This document shows, piece by piece, positions 56,139-63,381 of a stretch of 64,000 nt of DNA. The stretch is from Solirubrobacter sp963724195 (GTDB lineage: Bacteria > Actinomycetota > Thermoleophilia > Solirubrobacterales > Solirubrobacteraceae): the NCBI GenBank assembly GCA_963724195.1, contig CAVRTQ010000016.1, forward strand, positions 372,001 through 436,000, given 5' to 3'. The position numbers were made by a program, and so were the translations under genes. Below the pieces are notes generated by a model. It was not told the origin of the DNA and did not search any database. It saw only the letters and a program-made list of their open reading frames with translations. How positions within the stretch are numbered: position 1 is the first letter of the stretch; each line of letters opens with the position of its first letter.

Positions 56139-57496
56139 TGGTTCACACCGCCCACGGCTACTGGCTGGCCGAGGCCGGCGCGGTCGAACCGGCGCCGGCC
56201 CTGGAGGGCGAGGAGCGCGCCGACGTCGTGATCATCGGCGGCGGCTACACCGGCCTGTGGACGGCGTGGCAGCTGCGTGAGCGCGGGGCGTCCGTGGTGG
56301 TCCTGGAATCCGGGCTGTGCGGCCACGGCCCGAGCGGGCGCAACGGCGGGTTCTGCGAGACGCTGTGGACGCAGCTGCCGTCGTTGGAGGAGCGGTTCGG
56401 CCGGGCGCGGGCTTTGAAGTTGTGCCGCGAGTCGGCGGAGAGCGTGCACGCGATCGGCCGCTGGTGCTCGGAGCAGGGCGTCGACGCCTGGTTCACGCCC
56501 GGCGGCTTCGTGATGGCGTCCACCGCGCCCGCCCACGACGCCATCCTCGACGAGATCGTCGAAGCGTCGCCGCCCGATCGCGTGCGGGCGCTCAGCGCGG
56601 GGGAGGTGCGCGCGCGCTGCGACTCCCCGCGGTTCCGCCGCGGGCTGCTGGTGGCGGACGACGCGACCGTCCAGCCGGCCCGGCTCGCGCTCGGTCTGCG
56701 CGCCCGGCTGCGGGACGTGATCCGCGAGCGCTCGCGCGTCACCGCGTTGCGCGTCGCGCCTGAGGGCGTGACGGCCGAGACCGCGCACGGGCGCGTCCAC
56801 GCGGGCGCCGCCGTGCTGGCGATGAACGCCGCGACGCGCGGCGTGGGGCCGCTGCGGAATCGGCTGTCGGTGACGTCCTCGCACATCGTCCTGACCGAGC
56901 CGGTGCCCGACGTGCTCGCGGAATTGGGCTGGTCCGGCGGCGAGTGCATCACCGACGCCCGCACGTTCGTGCACTACTTCCGCACCACGCGGGACGGCCG
57001 GATCGCGTTCGGGTGGGGCGGAGGACGCCTCGCGGCGGGCGCGCGACTCGGCGGCAAGATCGAGGTCGACGCCGAGGTGGCCACGGAGACCCACGCGCAC
57101 CTCGTCGAGATGTTCCCGCAGCTCGAAGGCCGCGCCATCACCCACGCGTGGGGCGGTCCGATCGACGTCTCGCCTTCGCATCTGCCGCAGATCGGGACGC
57201 TCGACGACGCGCCCGTCCACTACGCGTTCGGCTTCACCGGCAACGGCGTCGGGCCGTGCCATCTGGCCGGCCGCGCCCTCGCGGCGCTGGCGAGCGGCAG
57301 GTCGACCGACCTCGCGTTCGCCGACCCAGAGCCCGTCCGCGTGCCCGGCGAGCCGCTGGCCTTCGCTGGCGGAATGCTCGTCCGCCGTGCCTTTTTACGT
57401 AAGGAACGCCTTGAAGAGCGCGGCGAGCGGGTGGACCTGGTGACCCGCGCCGTCACCGCCGCGCCGCGCGCGCTCGGCATCCACGTCGCTCGTTAG
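56138..57496 (+). CDS. FAD-dependent amine oxidoreductase (PuuB/DAO family)
   Basis: 452 residues. FAD Rossmann motif ADVVIIGGGYTGLWTAWQLR with a Glu at the end of strand 2 (VVLESGLCG). GPSGRNGGFCETLW is the typical gamma-glutamylputrescine oxidase/DAO motif, and the C-terminal GFTGNGVGPCHLAGRALA closes the FAD site. It would oxidise an amine to aldehyde, ammonia and peroxide. TGATG coupling to the aminotransferase supports one catabolic unit. PuuA or PuuC are not present in the window. Confidence 0.85.
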   Translation: MVHTAHGYWLAEAGAVEPAPALEGEERADVVIIGGGYTGLWTAWQLRERGASVVVLESGLCGHGPSGRNGGFCETLWTQLPSLEERFGRARALKLCRESAESVHAIGRWCSEQGVDAWFTPGGFVMASTAPAHDAILDEIVEASPPDRVRALSAGEVRARCDSPRFRRGLLVADDATVQPARLALGLRARLRDVIRERSRVTALRVAPEGVTAETAHGRVHAGAAVLAMNAATRGVGPLRNRLSVTSSHIVLTEPVPDVLAELGWSGGECITDARTFVHYFRTTRDGRIAFGWGGGRLAAGARLGGKIEVDAEVATETHAHLVEMFPQLEGRAITHAWGGPIDVSPSHLPQIGTLDDAPVHYAFGFTGNGVGPCHLAGRALAALASGRSTDLAFADPEPVRVPGEPLAFAGGMLVRRAFLRKERLEERGERVDLVTRAVTAAPRALGIHVAR

Positions 57497-57732
57497 AAGG
57501 CGTAGAAGAGGCCCAGCAGCACGAAGAACAAGCCCGCGGCGGCCATGATCACGCCGGTGATCCGGAGCTGCCCGTCGCCGACGCGCTGGAAGATCGGGCC
57601 CGCGACCATCAGCAACAGGCCCGCGAGGAACAGGCACCAGCCGGCCGCCTCGCCGCGATCGGTGACGAGCAGGACGAGCCACGCGATGACCAGCAGCCAG
57701 GCGGCCAGCGCGAGCGCCTTCGCGGTTCTCAT
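57493..57732 (-). CDS. Small membrane protein, unknown
   Basis: 79 residues with two to three hydrophobic helices (LALAAWLLVIAWLVLLV, AGWCLFLAGLLLMVAGPIF, VIMAAAGLFFVLLGLFY). Start overlaps the sulP stop by four bases, so it is co-translated with it. Ends with a 4-bp antisense overlap with the oxidase gene. Confidence 0.65.
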   Translation of the reverse strand: MRTAKALALAAWLLVIAWLVLLVTDRGEAAGWCLFLAGLLLMVAGPIFQRVGDGQLRITGVIMAAAGLFFVLLGLFYAF

Positions 57733-59387
57733 GCCGCGGAGCGTACCGGCGGGGTGTGGACATGCCGCCGGGCGTGGCCGAGCGCGTCGGCGAACGTCGC
57801 CAGCAGGTGGTTCTCGTGCCGCAGGCGGCTCACGACCCCGACGCGCTCGATCAGCGGGAGGTGCTCGGCGCGCACGGACGCCAGCAGCACCGTGATCCCG
57901 CGGTGCTCGAGGTGCTCGATCAGGTCCCCGAGCGCCTGCGCGCCGGTGCTGTCCAAGATCCGGAGGCGGCCGAGCCGCAGGATCACGACCTGCACGTCGC
58001 TGATGTCGGCCAGCTCGAGCAGGAAGCGCTGCGCGGCGCCGAAGAAGAGCGCGCCGTCGAGGCGGTAGGTGACGATGTGCTCGTGTAGGAGCGCGTGCTC
58101 GAGGTCCGGGTCGACATCCACCGACTCCAGCGACTCGCGCTCGAACGACGTGCTGTCGGCGACGGCCAGCAGCGCCAGCAGCGACGCGAGCGCGACCCCG
58201 ACACCGACAGCGAGCACGAGGTCGAACGCGACCGTGACCAGCGCGGTCGCGACCACCAGCAGCGCGTCGCCGCGCGTGGAGCGCACGATCCGGGCGACCG
58301 TGCCGAACTCGACCATCCGCACGGCGGTCACCATCAGCACGCCGGCCAGCGCCGCGAGCGGGATGCGCTCCAGCACCGACGCCAGCGCGACCATGGCGAG
58401 GGCGAGCACCCCGCCGTGGACGATGGTGGCCACCCGGGTGCGCGCGCCCGCCCGCGCGTTGACGGCCGTCCGCGCGATCGCCCCTGTGGCCGGCATGCCG
58501 CCGAAGAAGGCGACCGACACGTTGGCCAGGCCCTGGCCGACCAGCTCACGGTCGGGGTCGTGCGGCTCGCCGTCGGCCATGCCGTCGGCCACCTTGGCCG
58601 AGAGCAGGCTCTCGATCGCGGCCAGCGCGGCCACGGCCAGCGCCGCCGACAGCAGTTTCGGCACCTCTCCGACCGCGACGTCCGGCAGCGCGGGGGTGGG
58701 CAGGCCGGACGGGATCGCTCCGATCCGCTCGAGCGACAGGCCGGCCAGCTCGGCGATCACGGTCGCGATGGCGACGGCGATCAGCGCGGCGGGCAGCCCG
58801 CGGTGGGCGCGCGCAAGCGCCGTCATCACCACCACAACCAGCCCCGTGATCGCCAGCGCTGCCCAGAGGCCGGGTGCCCAGTCGGCGAGCGCGCGCACCG
58901 CCACCGCGGCGGTGTTCGTCCCCTCCGGGGTCTCGACCCCGAGCGCGGGCGGGACCTGCTGGAGGAAGATCAGGAGCGCGATGCCGACCGTGAAGCCCTC
59001 GACGACCGGCCACGGCAGGATGCCCGCGTAGCGGCCCAGCCGGGCCGCGCCGGTGACGATCAGCAGCAACCCCGCCAGCAGCGCGACGACCACCACGCCG
59101 CTGGGCCCGACGGCGGCGACGACCGGCACGAGCACGACGGTCATCGCGCCGGTCGGGCCGCTCACCTGCAGGTGTGACCCGCCGAACACGCCGGCGACGA
59201 TCCCGGCCACGATCGCGGTGACCAGCCCGGCTTCGGCGCCCAGCCCGGACGCCACGCCGAAGGCGAGCGCGAGCGGCAGCGCGACGACAGCGACGGTGAT
59301 CCCGGCCAGCAGCTCTCCCGGCCAGCTCCGGCGCAGCCCGGCGTAGTCGGAGCGCCGCGGCAGCAGGGCGGACAGTCGACCCGTCAC
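57729..59387 (-). CDS. SulP-family anion transporter with STAS domain
   Basis: 552 residues from GTG 59387, which overlaps the arsR stop (GTGA). Membrane part: LPRRSDYAGLRRSWPGELLA, the sulfate-transporter motif GPTGAMTVVLVPVVAAVG, and GMPATGAIARTAVNARAGAR. The C-terminal STAS domain carries RLGRLRILDSTGAQALGDLI. SulP members carry sulfate, bicarbonate or other anions; the ligand is not decidable. Likely regulated by the adjoining ArsR protein. Confidence 0.9.
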   Translation of the reverse strand: MTGRLSALLPRRSDYAGLRRSWPGELLAGITVAVVALPLALAFGVASGLGAEAGLVTAIVAGIVAGVFGGSHLQVSGPTGAMTVVLVPVVAAVGPSGVVVVALLAGLLLIVTGAARLGRYAGILPWPVVEGFTVGIALLIFLQQVPPALGVETPEGTNTAAVAVRALADWAPGLWAALAITGLVVVVMTALARAHRGLPAALIAVAIATVIAELAGLSLERIGAIPSGLPTPALPDVAVGEVPKLLSAALAVAALAAIESLLSAKVADGMADGEPHDPDRELVGQGLANVSVAFFGGMPATGAIARTAVNARAGARTRVATIVHGGVLALAMVALASVLERIPLAALAGVLMVTAVRMVEFGTVARIVRSTRGDALLVVATALVTVAFDLVLAVGVGVALASLLALLAVADSTSFERESLESVDVDPDLEHALLHEHIVTYRLDGALFFGAAQRFLLELADISDVQVVILRLGRLRILDSTGAQALGDLIEHLEHRGITVLLASVRAEHLPLIERVGVVSRLRHENHLLATFADALGHARRHVHTPPVRSAA

Positions 59388-59698
59388 GTGCTGCGCAGCT
59401 CGTCGCGCGTGGCGGTCGCCATGTCGAGCAGCATCTGGCGCGACACGGCCAGCAGCTCGGCCATGCGCCGGTCCGCGAGCGAGTAGAGCACGTGCGAGCC
59501 CTCGCGGCGGGCGACGACGAGGCCCGCGCGACGCAGTACCGCGAGCTGCTGCGAGAGATAGGCCTGTCCCACGTCGATCGCGTCGAGCAGGTCCGCCACG
59601 GACTGCTCGTCCTCGCTCAGCAGCTCGAGCGCCCGGATCCGGACCGGATGCCCGATGGCCTTGAAGAACTCGGCTTTCAGTGCGGGCACGTTTGGCAT
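59384..59698 (-). CDS. ArsR-family regulator without cysteine
   Basis: 104 residues, winged helix: KAIGHPVRIRALELLSEDEQ, SVADLLDAIDVGQAYLSQQL, AVLRRAGLVVARREGSHVLY. There is no Cys at all, so the classical ArsR/SmtB thiolate metal sites are absent. Any signal must be sensed through other residues or a different ligand. First gene of the arsR-sulP-small membrane protein operon; a palindrome lies just upstream. Confidence 0.9.
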   Translation of the reverse strand: MPNVPALKAEFFKAIGHPVRIRALELLSEDEQSVADLLDAIDVGQAYLSQQLAVLRRAGLVVARREGSHVLYSLADRRMAELLAVSRQMLLDMATATRDELRST

Positions 59699-59707
59699 AA
59701 GAACATA

Positions 59708-59731
59708 GATATATAGCAAAAAACATATATC
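59708..59731. promoter_or_regulatory. AT-rich operator between arsR and the flavin-type oxidoreductase
   Basis: GATATAT (59708-59714) and ATATATC (59725-59731) form a perfect dyad with a 10-base A-rich spacer. It is a striking AT island in GC-rich DNA and lies 10 bases before arsR and 4 before the divergent gene's GTG. Best explained as the ArsR operator covering both promoters. Confidence 0.75.
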
Positions 59732-59734
59732 ACC

Positions 59735-60151
59735 GTGCGCGATACAACGACGGCGATGCCCAAGCCACCGCTCACCGACGAGATCAAGTCGATCCTCGCC
59801 CAGCCGCTCGCCGCCGTGATGGCCAGCCTCCGTCCCGACGGCTCTCCGCTGTCGGTCCCCACCTGGTACCGGCTCGAGGACGACGGCCGGATCCTCATCA
59901 ACATGGACGACCGCCGGGTCCGCCTCGAGCACGTCCGCCAGGACCCGCGCGTGGCGCTCACCGTGCTGGGTGAGAGCTGGTACCAGCACATCTCCCTGCG
60001 CGGCCGGATCGACGAGTTCAAAGCCGACACGGACTTCGCGGACATCGACCGGCTCTCCAAGCACTATGGCGGCCAGCCGTACCCCGATCACGAGCACCCG
60101 CGCACGAGCGCCTGGATCGACATCGATCATTGGCATGGCTGGCACGTCTGA
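59735..60151 (+). CDS. Pyridoxamine 5'-phosphate oxidase-fold (PPOX) flavin/F420 protein
   Basis: 138 residues from GTG 59735 (ATG 59756 alternative). Split-barrel features: LAAVMASLRPDGSPLSVPTW, LINMDDRRVRLEHVRQDPRV, and a C-terminal DIDHWHGWHV. Members of this family use F420 or FMN; which one cannot be told here. It shares its control region with arsR-sulP. Its 3' end contains the likely promoter of the leucine leader. Confidence 0.8.
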   Translation: MRDTTTAMPKPPLTDEIKSILAQPLAAVMASLRPDGSPLSVPTWYRLEDDGRILINMDDRRVRLEHVRQDPRVALTVLGESWYQHISLRGRIDEFKADTDFADIDRLSKHYGGQPYPDHEHPRTSAWIDIDHWHGWHV

Positions 60152-60159
60152 GCTACAGT
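60130..60159 (+). promoter_or_regulatory. Promoter of the leuL-leuA transcript
   Basis: TTGGCA (60130-60135) and TACAGT (60154-60159) with 18-base spacing match a sigma-70-type promoter. The transcript would start around 60166-60171, at or just before the leader ATG. It lies in the last codons and just past the stop of the preceding gene. Confidence 0.6.
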
Positions 60160-60170
60160 CCGAAGTCGCG

Positions 60171-60224
60171 ATGACGCAGTTCGGCCTTTCCCTTCTTCTT
60201 CTCCTCCCCCGCAAGGGGGATTAA
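60171..60224 (+). CDS. leuL: Leucine leader peptide
   Basis: Encodes MTQFGLSLLLLLPRKGD, 17 residues with six Leu codons, five of them in a row. Four are CTT, which is rare in this GC-rich sequence where CTC and CTG dominate. It is placed between a promoter and leuA and is followed by hairpins, the layout of a ribosome-stalling attenuator: shortage of charged tRNA-Leu would stall the ribosome in the Leu run and alter downstream folding. No strong ribosome site precedes the ATG, consistent with leaderless translation. Confidence 0.85.
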   Translation: MTQFGLSLLLLLPRKGD

Positions 60225-60245
60225 GCGTGGGCGGCCGCTAGCCGC
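60206..60245 (+). promoter_or_regulatory. Attenuator hairpins between leuL and leuA
   Basis: Hairpin A: CCCCC (60206-60210), GCAA tetraloop, GGGGG (60215-60219), overlapping the end of the Leu codon run. Hairpin B: GCGGC (60231-60235) and GCCGC (60241-60245). A ribosome stalled on the Leu codons would cover hairpin A. No long T-run follows, so control may be on translation or by a weak terminator. Confidence 0.55.
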
Positions 60246-60292
60246 GAACTCACACCGGAGAAGATCGAGGAAGAGCCAAAAGGAGCTGCGCC

Positions 60293-61866
60293 ATGGACCC
60301 CAACCGGGTCATCATCTTTGACACGACGCTGCGTGACGGCGAGCAGTCGCCGGGCATCAGCCTGAACACGAACGAGAAGCTGGAGATCGCGCATCAGCTC
60401 GCGCGGCTCGGCGTCGACGTGATCGAGGCTGGATTCCCGATCGCCTCACCGGGGGATTTCCAGGCTGTACAAGCGATCGCCCGGGAGGTGCACGGCCCGG
60501 TCATCGCGGGCCTCGCGCGCGCCCACGCGGCGGACATCGAGCGCGCCGCCGAGGCCGTCAAGGACGCCGACCGCCCGCGCGTGCACACGTTCATCTCCAC
60601 GAGCGACATCCACATCCAGCACCAGCTGCAGTCCACGCGCGAGGACGTGCTGGGCCAGGCCAAGGCCGCGGTCGCCCACGCGCGGTCGCTGGTGCGAGGA
60701 CGTCGAGTTCAGCCCGATGGACGCCACCCGCGCCGACATCGACTTCACCGCCGAGGTGGTCGCCGCCGCGATCGCGGAGGGCGCGACCACGATCAACATC
60801 CCGGACACGGTCGGCTACGCGATGCCGAACGAGTACGCGGACTTCTTGACCGGCCTGTACGAGCGCGTCCCGGAGCTCAAGGACGTCGTGCTGTCCGTCC
60901 ACTGCCACAACGACCTCGGTCTGGCCGTGGCCAACTCGTTCGCCGGCCTGCAGGCGGGCGCGCGCCAGGTGGAATGCGCGATCAACGGCATCGGCGAGCG
61001 CGCGGGCAACGCGGCGCTCGAGGAGCTGGTGATGCTGCTCAAGACGCGTGAGGAGCACGTCGGCTTCACGACGGAGATCAACACGCGCGAGATCGCGAAG
61101 ACTTCGCGGCTCATCTCCCGCCTGACCGGCTACGCGGTGCAGCCCAACAAGGCCGTCGTGGGCCGCAACGCGTTCCAGCACGAGTCCGGCATCCATCAGG
61201 ACGGCGTGCTCAAGGAGCGCTCGACCTTCGAGATCATGTCCGCCGCGTCCGTCGGCTTCGACGACGCGAACTCGATCGTGCTCGGCAAGCACTCGGGCCG
61301 GCACGCGCTGCGGTCGGCGCTGATGGACCTGGGCTACGAGGTCACCGGCCAGAACCTCAACCAGGCGTTCAAGCGCTTCAAGGAGATCGCGGACAAGAAG
61401 AAGCAGGTCACGGCGCTGGACCTGGAGGCCCTGGTGACGGACGAGCTGCGCTCGGACGCCGGCGCCTACACGCTCGAGTGGTTCGACGTCGAGGCCTCGA
61501 CGCCGCCGCCCGCCGCACGCGACCGTCAGCATCCTCACGCCCGCGGGGGAAAGCGTCCGCGGCGACTTCACCGGCGACGGCCCGATCGACGCCGTCTTCC
61601 GCGCCATCAACGCCGCCACCACGCGCGAGGTCAAGCTCCGCGACTTCCGCATCGACGCCATCACGTCCGGCCAGGACGCGCTCGGCGAGGCGAGCGTCGT
61701 GCTCGAGCTCTCCGGCCAGAACGCGTCCGGCCAGGGCGTCAGCACCGACATCATCGAGGCCGCCGCGCTGGCCTACATCCGCGCGCTCTCGAACGTGGAG
61801 GGCAAGGTGATCCTCGCGGCCGAGTCGGCCGAGAACGAGGAGCCCGTGCTCACCCAGACGCCGTAA
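60293..61866 (+). CDS. leuA: 2-isopropylmalate synthase (two frameshifts)
   Basis: Condenses acetyl-CoA with 2-ketoisovalerate. HMGL-like barrel: IIFDTTLRDGEQSPGISLN, VIEAGFPIASPGDFQAVQ, CEDVEFSPMDATRADIDF, VHCHNDLGLAVANSFAG (metal His pair), GNAALEELVMLL, NAFQHESGIHQDGVLK. The C-terminal LeuA regulatory domain (about 400-523) has TPAGESVRGDFTGDGPIDAV. Extra bases near 60693 (before CEDVEF) and near 61517 (before PHATVSIL). Corrected length 523. ATG 60293 has AAAAGGAG upstream. The 3' end overlaps the patatin gene by 17 bp. Confidence 0.95.
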
Positions 61867-62743
61867 AGCGTCTGCCCTGCGCGTAGCCGGCGGTGGCCAC
61901 CGCGTCACGCCGGCTCGCGTCCATCAGGTTCGGGCCCATCGCCTTCAGCGACGCGTCGTCCGGGACGATCGTCGTCACCGTCGCCCCGCGCCCGCGCAGG
62001 GCGGACGTCTCGCGGCTCATGGCCAGCGACGTCGCGGTCCGCAGCGGCGTCAGCGCCGCCCCCGCCGTCGGGACCAGCGCGAGCACCCGTGAACCGCTCC
62101 CGCTCGGCACGGCGTCGAGGTTGGTCGGGCTCCAGACACCGCCGTCGACGTACTCGCGCTCCCCGATCTGCACCGGCGCGAACAGCCACGGCACCGAGCA
62201 GGAGGCGAGCACGGCCTCGGCGACCGTCGCCCGCGGCGCGTCCGGCGCGCCGAACATGACCCGCTTGCCGTTCGAGCGATCCACGGCGGAGATCCGCAGT
62301 CGCCCGTCGAAGCGCGCGCCGAGGGCGTCGATCTGCCCGCCCAGGCCGCCGAGCGTGCGGTCCGGCCGGGGCGCCCGGCGCAGCACCACCGCCCGCGCCA
62401 CCCGACCGGCGGGCGCGGTCACCGACAGCGCCACGTTCGCGAACGGCGTCGCGGCGGCGCGGGCGGCCTTGCCGACCACCGCGAACCGCGCCGTCTCCGG
62501 CTCCTCCTCGATCTCGTCCGGCACCGCACGCGCCCACTCGCGGGCGGCGCGCTCGCCGGCGTCGGGGCGCCGCCCGGCGGCGAGCGTCGCGGCCACGATC
62601 GAGCCCGCGGACGTGCCGAGCAGGTACTCGCACTCGCGGAAGTCCAGGCCGGCAGAAGCCTCGAGCCCGTTCAGCACACCACGCAACCACGCTTCGCCGA
62701 GCGTCCCGCCCGCGCCGAGCACCAGAGCATCCGGTCCGATCAC
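61850..62743 (-). CDS. Patatin-like phospholipase
   Basis: 297 residues, GTG start at 62743. Oxyanion segment ALVLGAGGTLGEAWLRGV, nucleophile elbow GTSAGS (Ser 45), and the catalytic Asp in EYVDGGVWSPTN (near residue 190) form the Ser-Asp dyad of bacterial patatins. No signal peptide is evident, so it is probably cytoplasmic. It lies between leuA and the XRE-cupin/leuC unit on the opposite strand, with no obvious link to leucine synthesis. Confidence 0.9.
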   Translation of the reverse strand: MIGPDALVLGAGGTLGEAWLRGVLNGLEASAGLDFRECEYLLGTSAGSIVAATLAAGRRPDAGERAAREWARAVPDEIEEEPETARFAVVGKAARAAATPFANVALSVTAPAGRVARAVVLRRAPRPDRTLGGLGGQIDALGARFDGRLRISAVDRSNGKRVMFGAPDAPRATVAEAVLASCSVPWLFAPVQIGEREYVDGGVWSPTNLDAVPSGSGSRVLALVPTAGAALTPLRTATSLAMSRETSALRGRGATVTTIVPDDASLKAMGPNLMDASRRDAVATAGYAQGRRFTASG

Positions 62744-62768
62744 GGATGCAACGGTAGTGGGTCGGGGA

Positions 62769-62794
62769 CGTCTGTACGTGATAACGTACGGACG
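62769..62794. promoter_or_regulatory. Palindromic operator abutting the XRE-cupin start codon
   Basis: CGTC, a mismatch, GTACGT (62769-62779), a GATA spacer (62780-62783), ACGTAC, a mismatch, GACG (62784-62794): 20 of 22 arm bases pair. It ends two bases before the ATG at 62797 and lies in the 53-bp gap to the divergent patatin gene. Probably bound by the XRE-cupin protein itself. Confidence 0.75.
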
Positions 62795-62796
62795 TA

Positions 62797-63381
62797 ATGG
62801 CGGCTGCTGCCGATCCCACCATCGTGGCCGTCGGTCCGCGCGTCAAGGCCCTCCGGGAGGCGATGGATCTCTCCCTGCGGGACCTGGCCGAGCGTTCCGG
62901 CGTCTCCGCTCCGATGCTCAGCCAGGTCGAGCGCGGAGAGACGAGCCCGACGCTCCAGGTGGCCAGCCGCATCGCTTCCGGGTTGGAGCTGCGCCTGTCG
63001 CAGCTCCTGCGCCTGGACGAGGAGAGCGCCGTGTCGATCGTGCGCCGGGGCGAGGGTCGCCGCGGTGGAACGGGCGGCCACGCCTACGAGCTCCTCACCC
63101 CGCCGCTGCCCGGCCTGCGCGCCGAAGTCACGCGCCACACGCTCGCTCCCGGCGCCGTCACCGGCGGCCCGGGTGACCCGCCGCGGCACGAGCCCGGCGC
63201 GCGCGAGACGGCGCTCGTCGAGCGCGGCACGCTGACCCTGCATGTCGAAGAGGCGCAACACGAGCTGCACGCTGGTGACTGCGTGACCTTCGACGCCGAC
63301 CTAGCCCACCACTTCGCCAACCTCGGGAAGGAGGAGGCCGTCTTGCTGGCGATCGTGTCAGCCGGCCTGCGCCGTTCATGA
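62797..63381 (+). CDS. XRE-family regulator with C-terminal cupin
   Basis: 194 residues. Helix-turn-helix at about 13-67 (ALREAMDLSLRDLAERSGVS, APMLSQVERGETSPTLQVAS). A cupin fold follows at about 105-190 (HEPGARETALVERGTLTLHV, LHAGDCVTFDADLAHHFANL). Such proteins sense small metabolites through the cupin. The stop overlaps the leuC start (ATGA), so it is co-translated with leucine synthesis genes, an unusual partner that suggests it senses a pathway intermediate or regulates this operon. Confidence 0.9.
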   Translation: MAAAADPTIVAVGPRVKALREAMDLSLRDLAERSGVSAPMLSQVERGETSPTLQVASRIASGLELRLSQLLRLDEESAVSIVRRGEGRRGGTGGHAYELLTPPLPGLRAEVTRHTLAPGAVTGGPGDPPRHEPGARETALVERGTLTLHVEEAQHELHAGDCVTFDADLAHHFANLGKEEAVLLAIVSAGLRRS

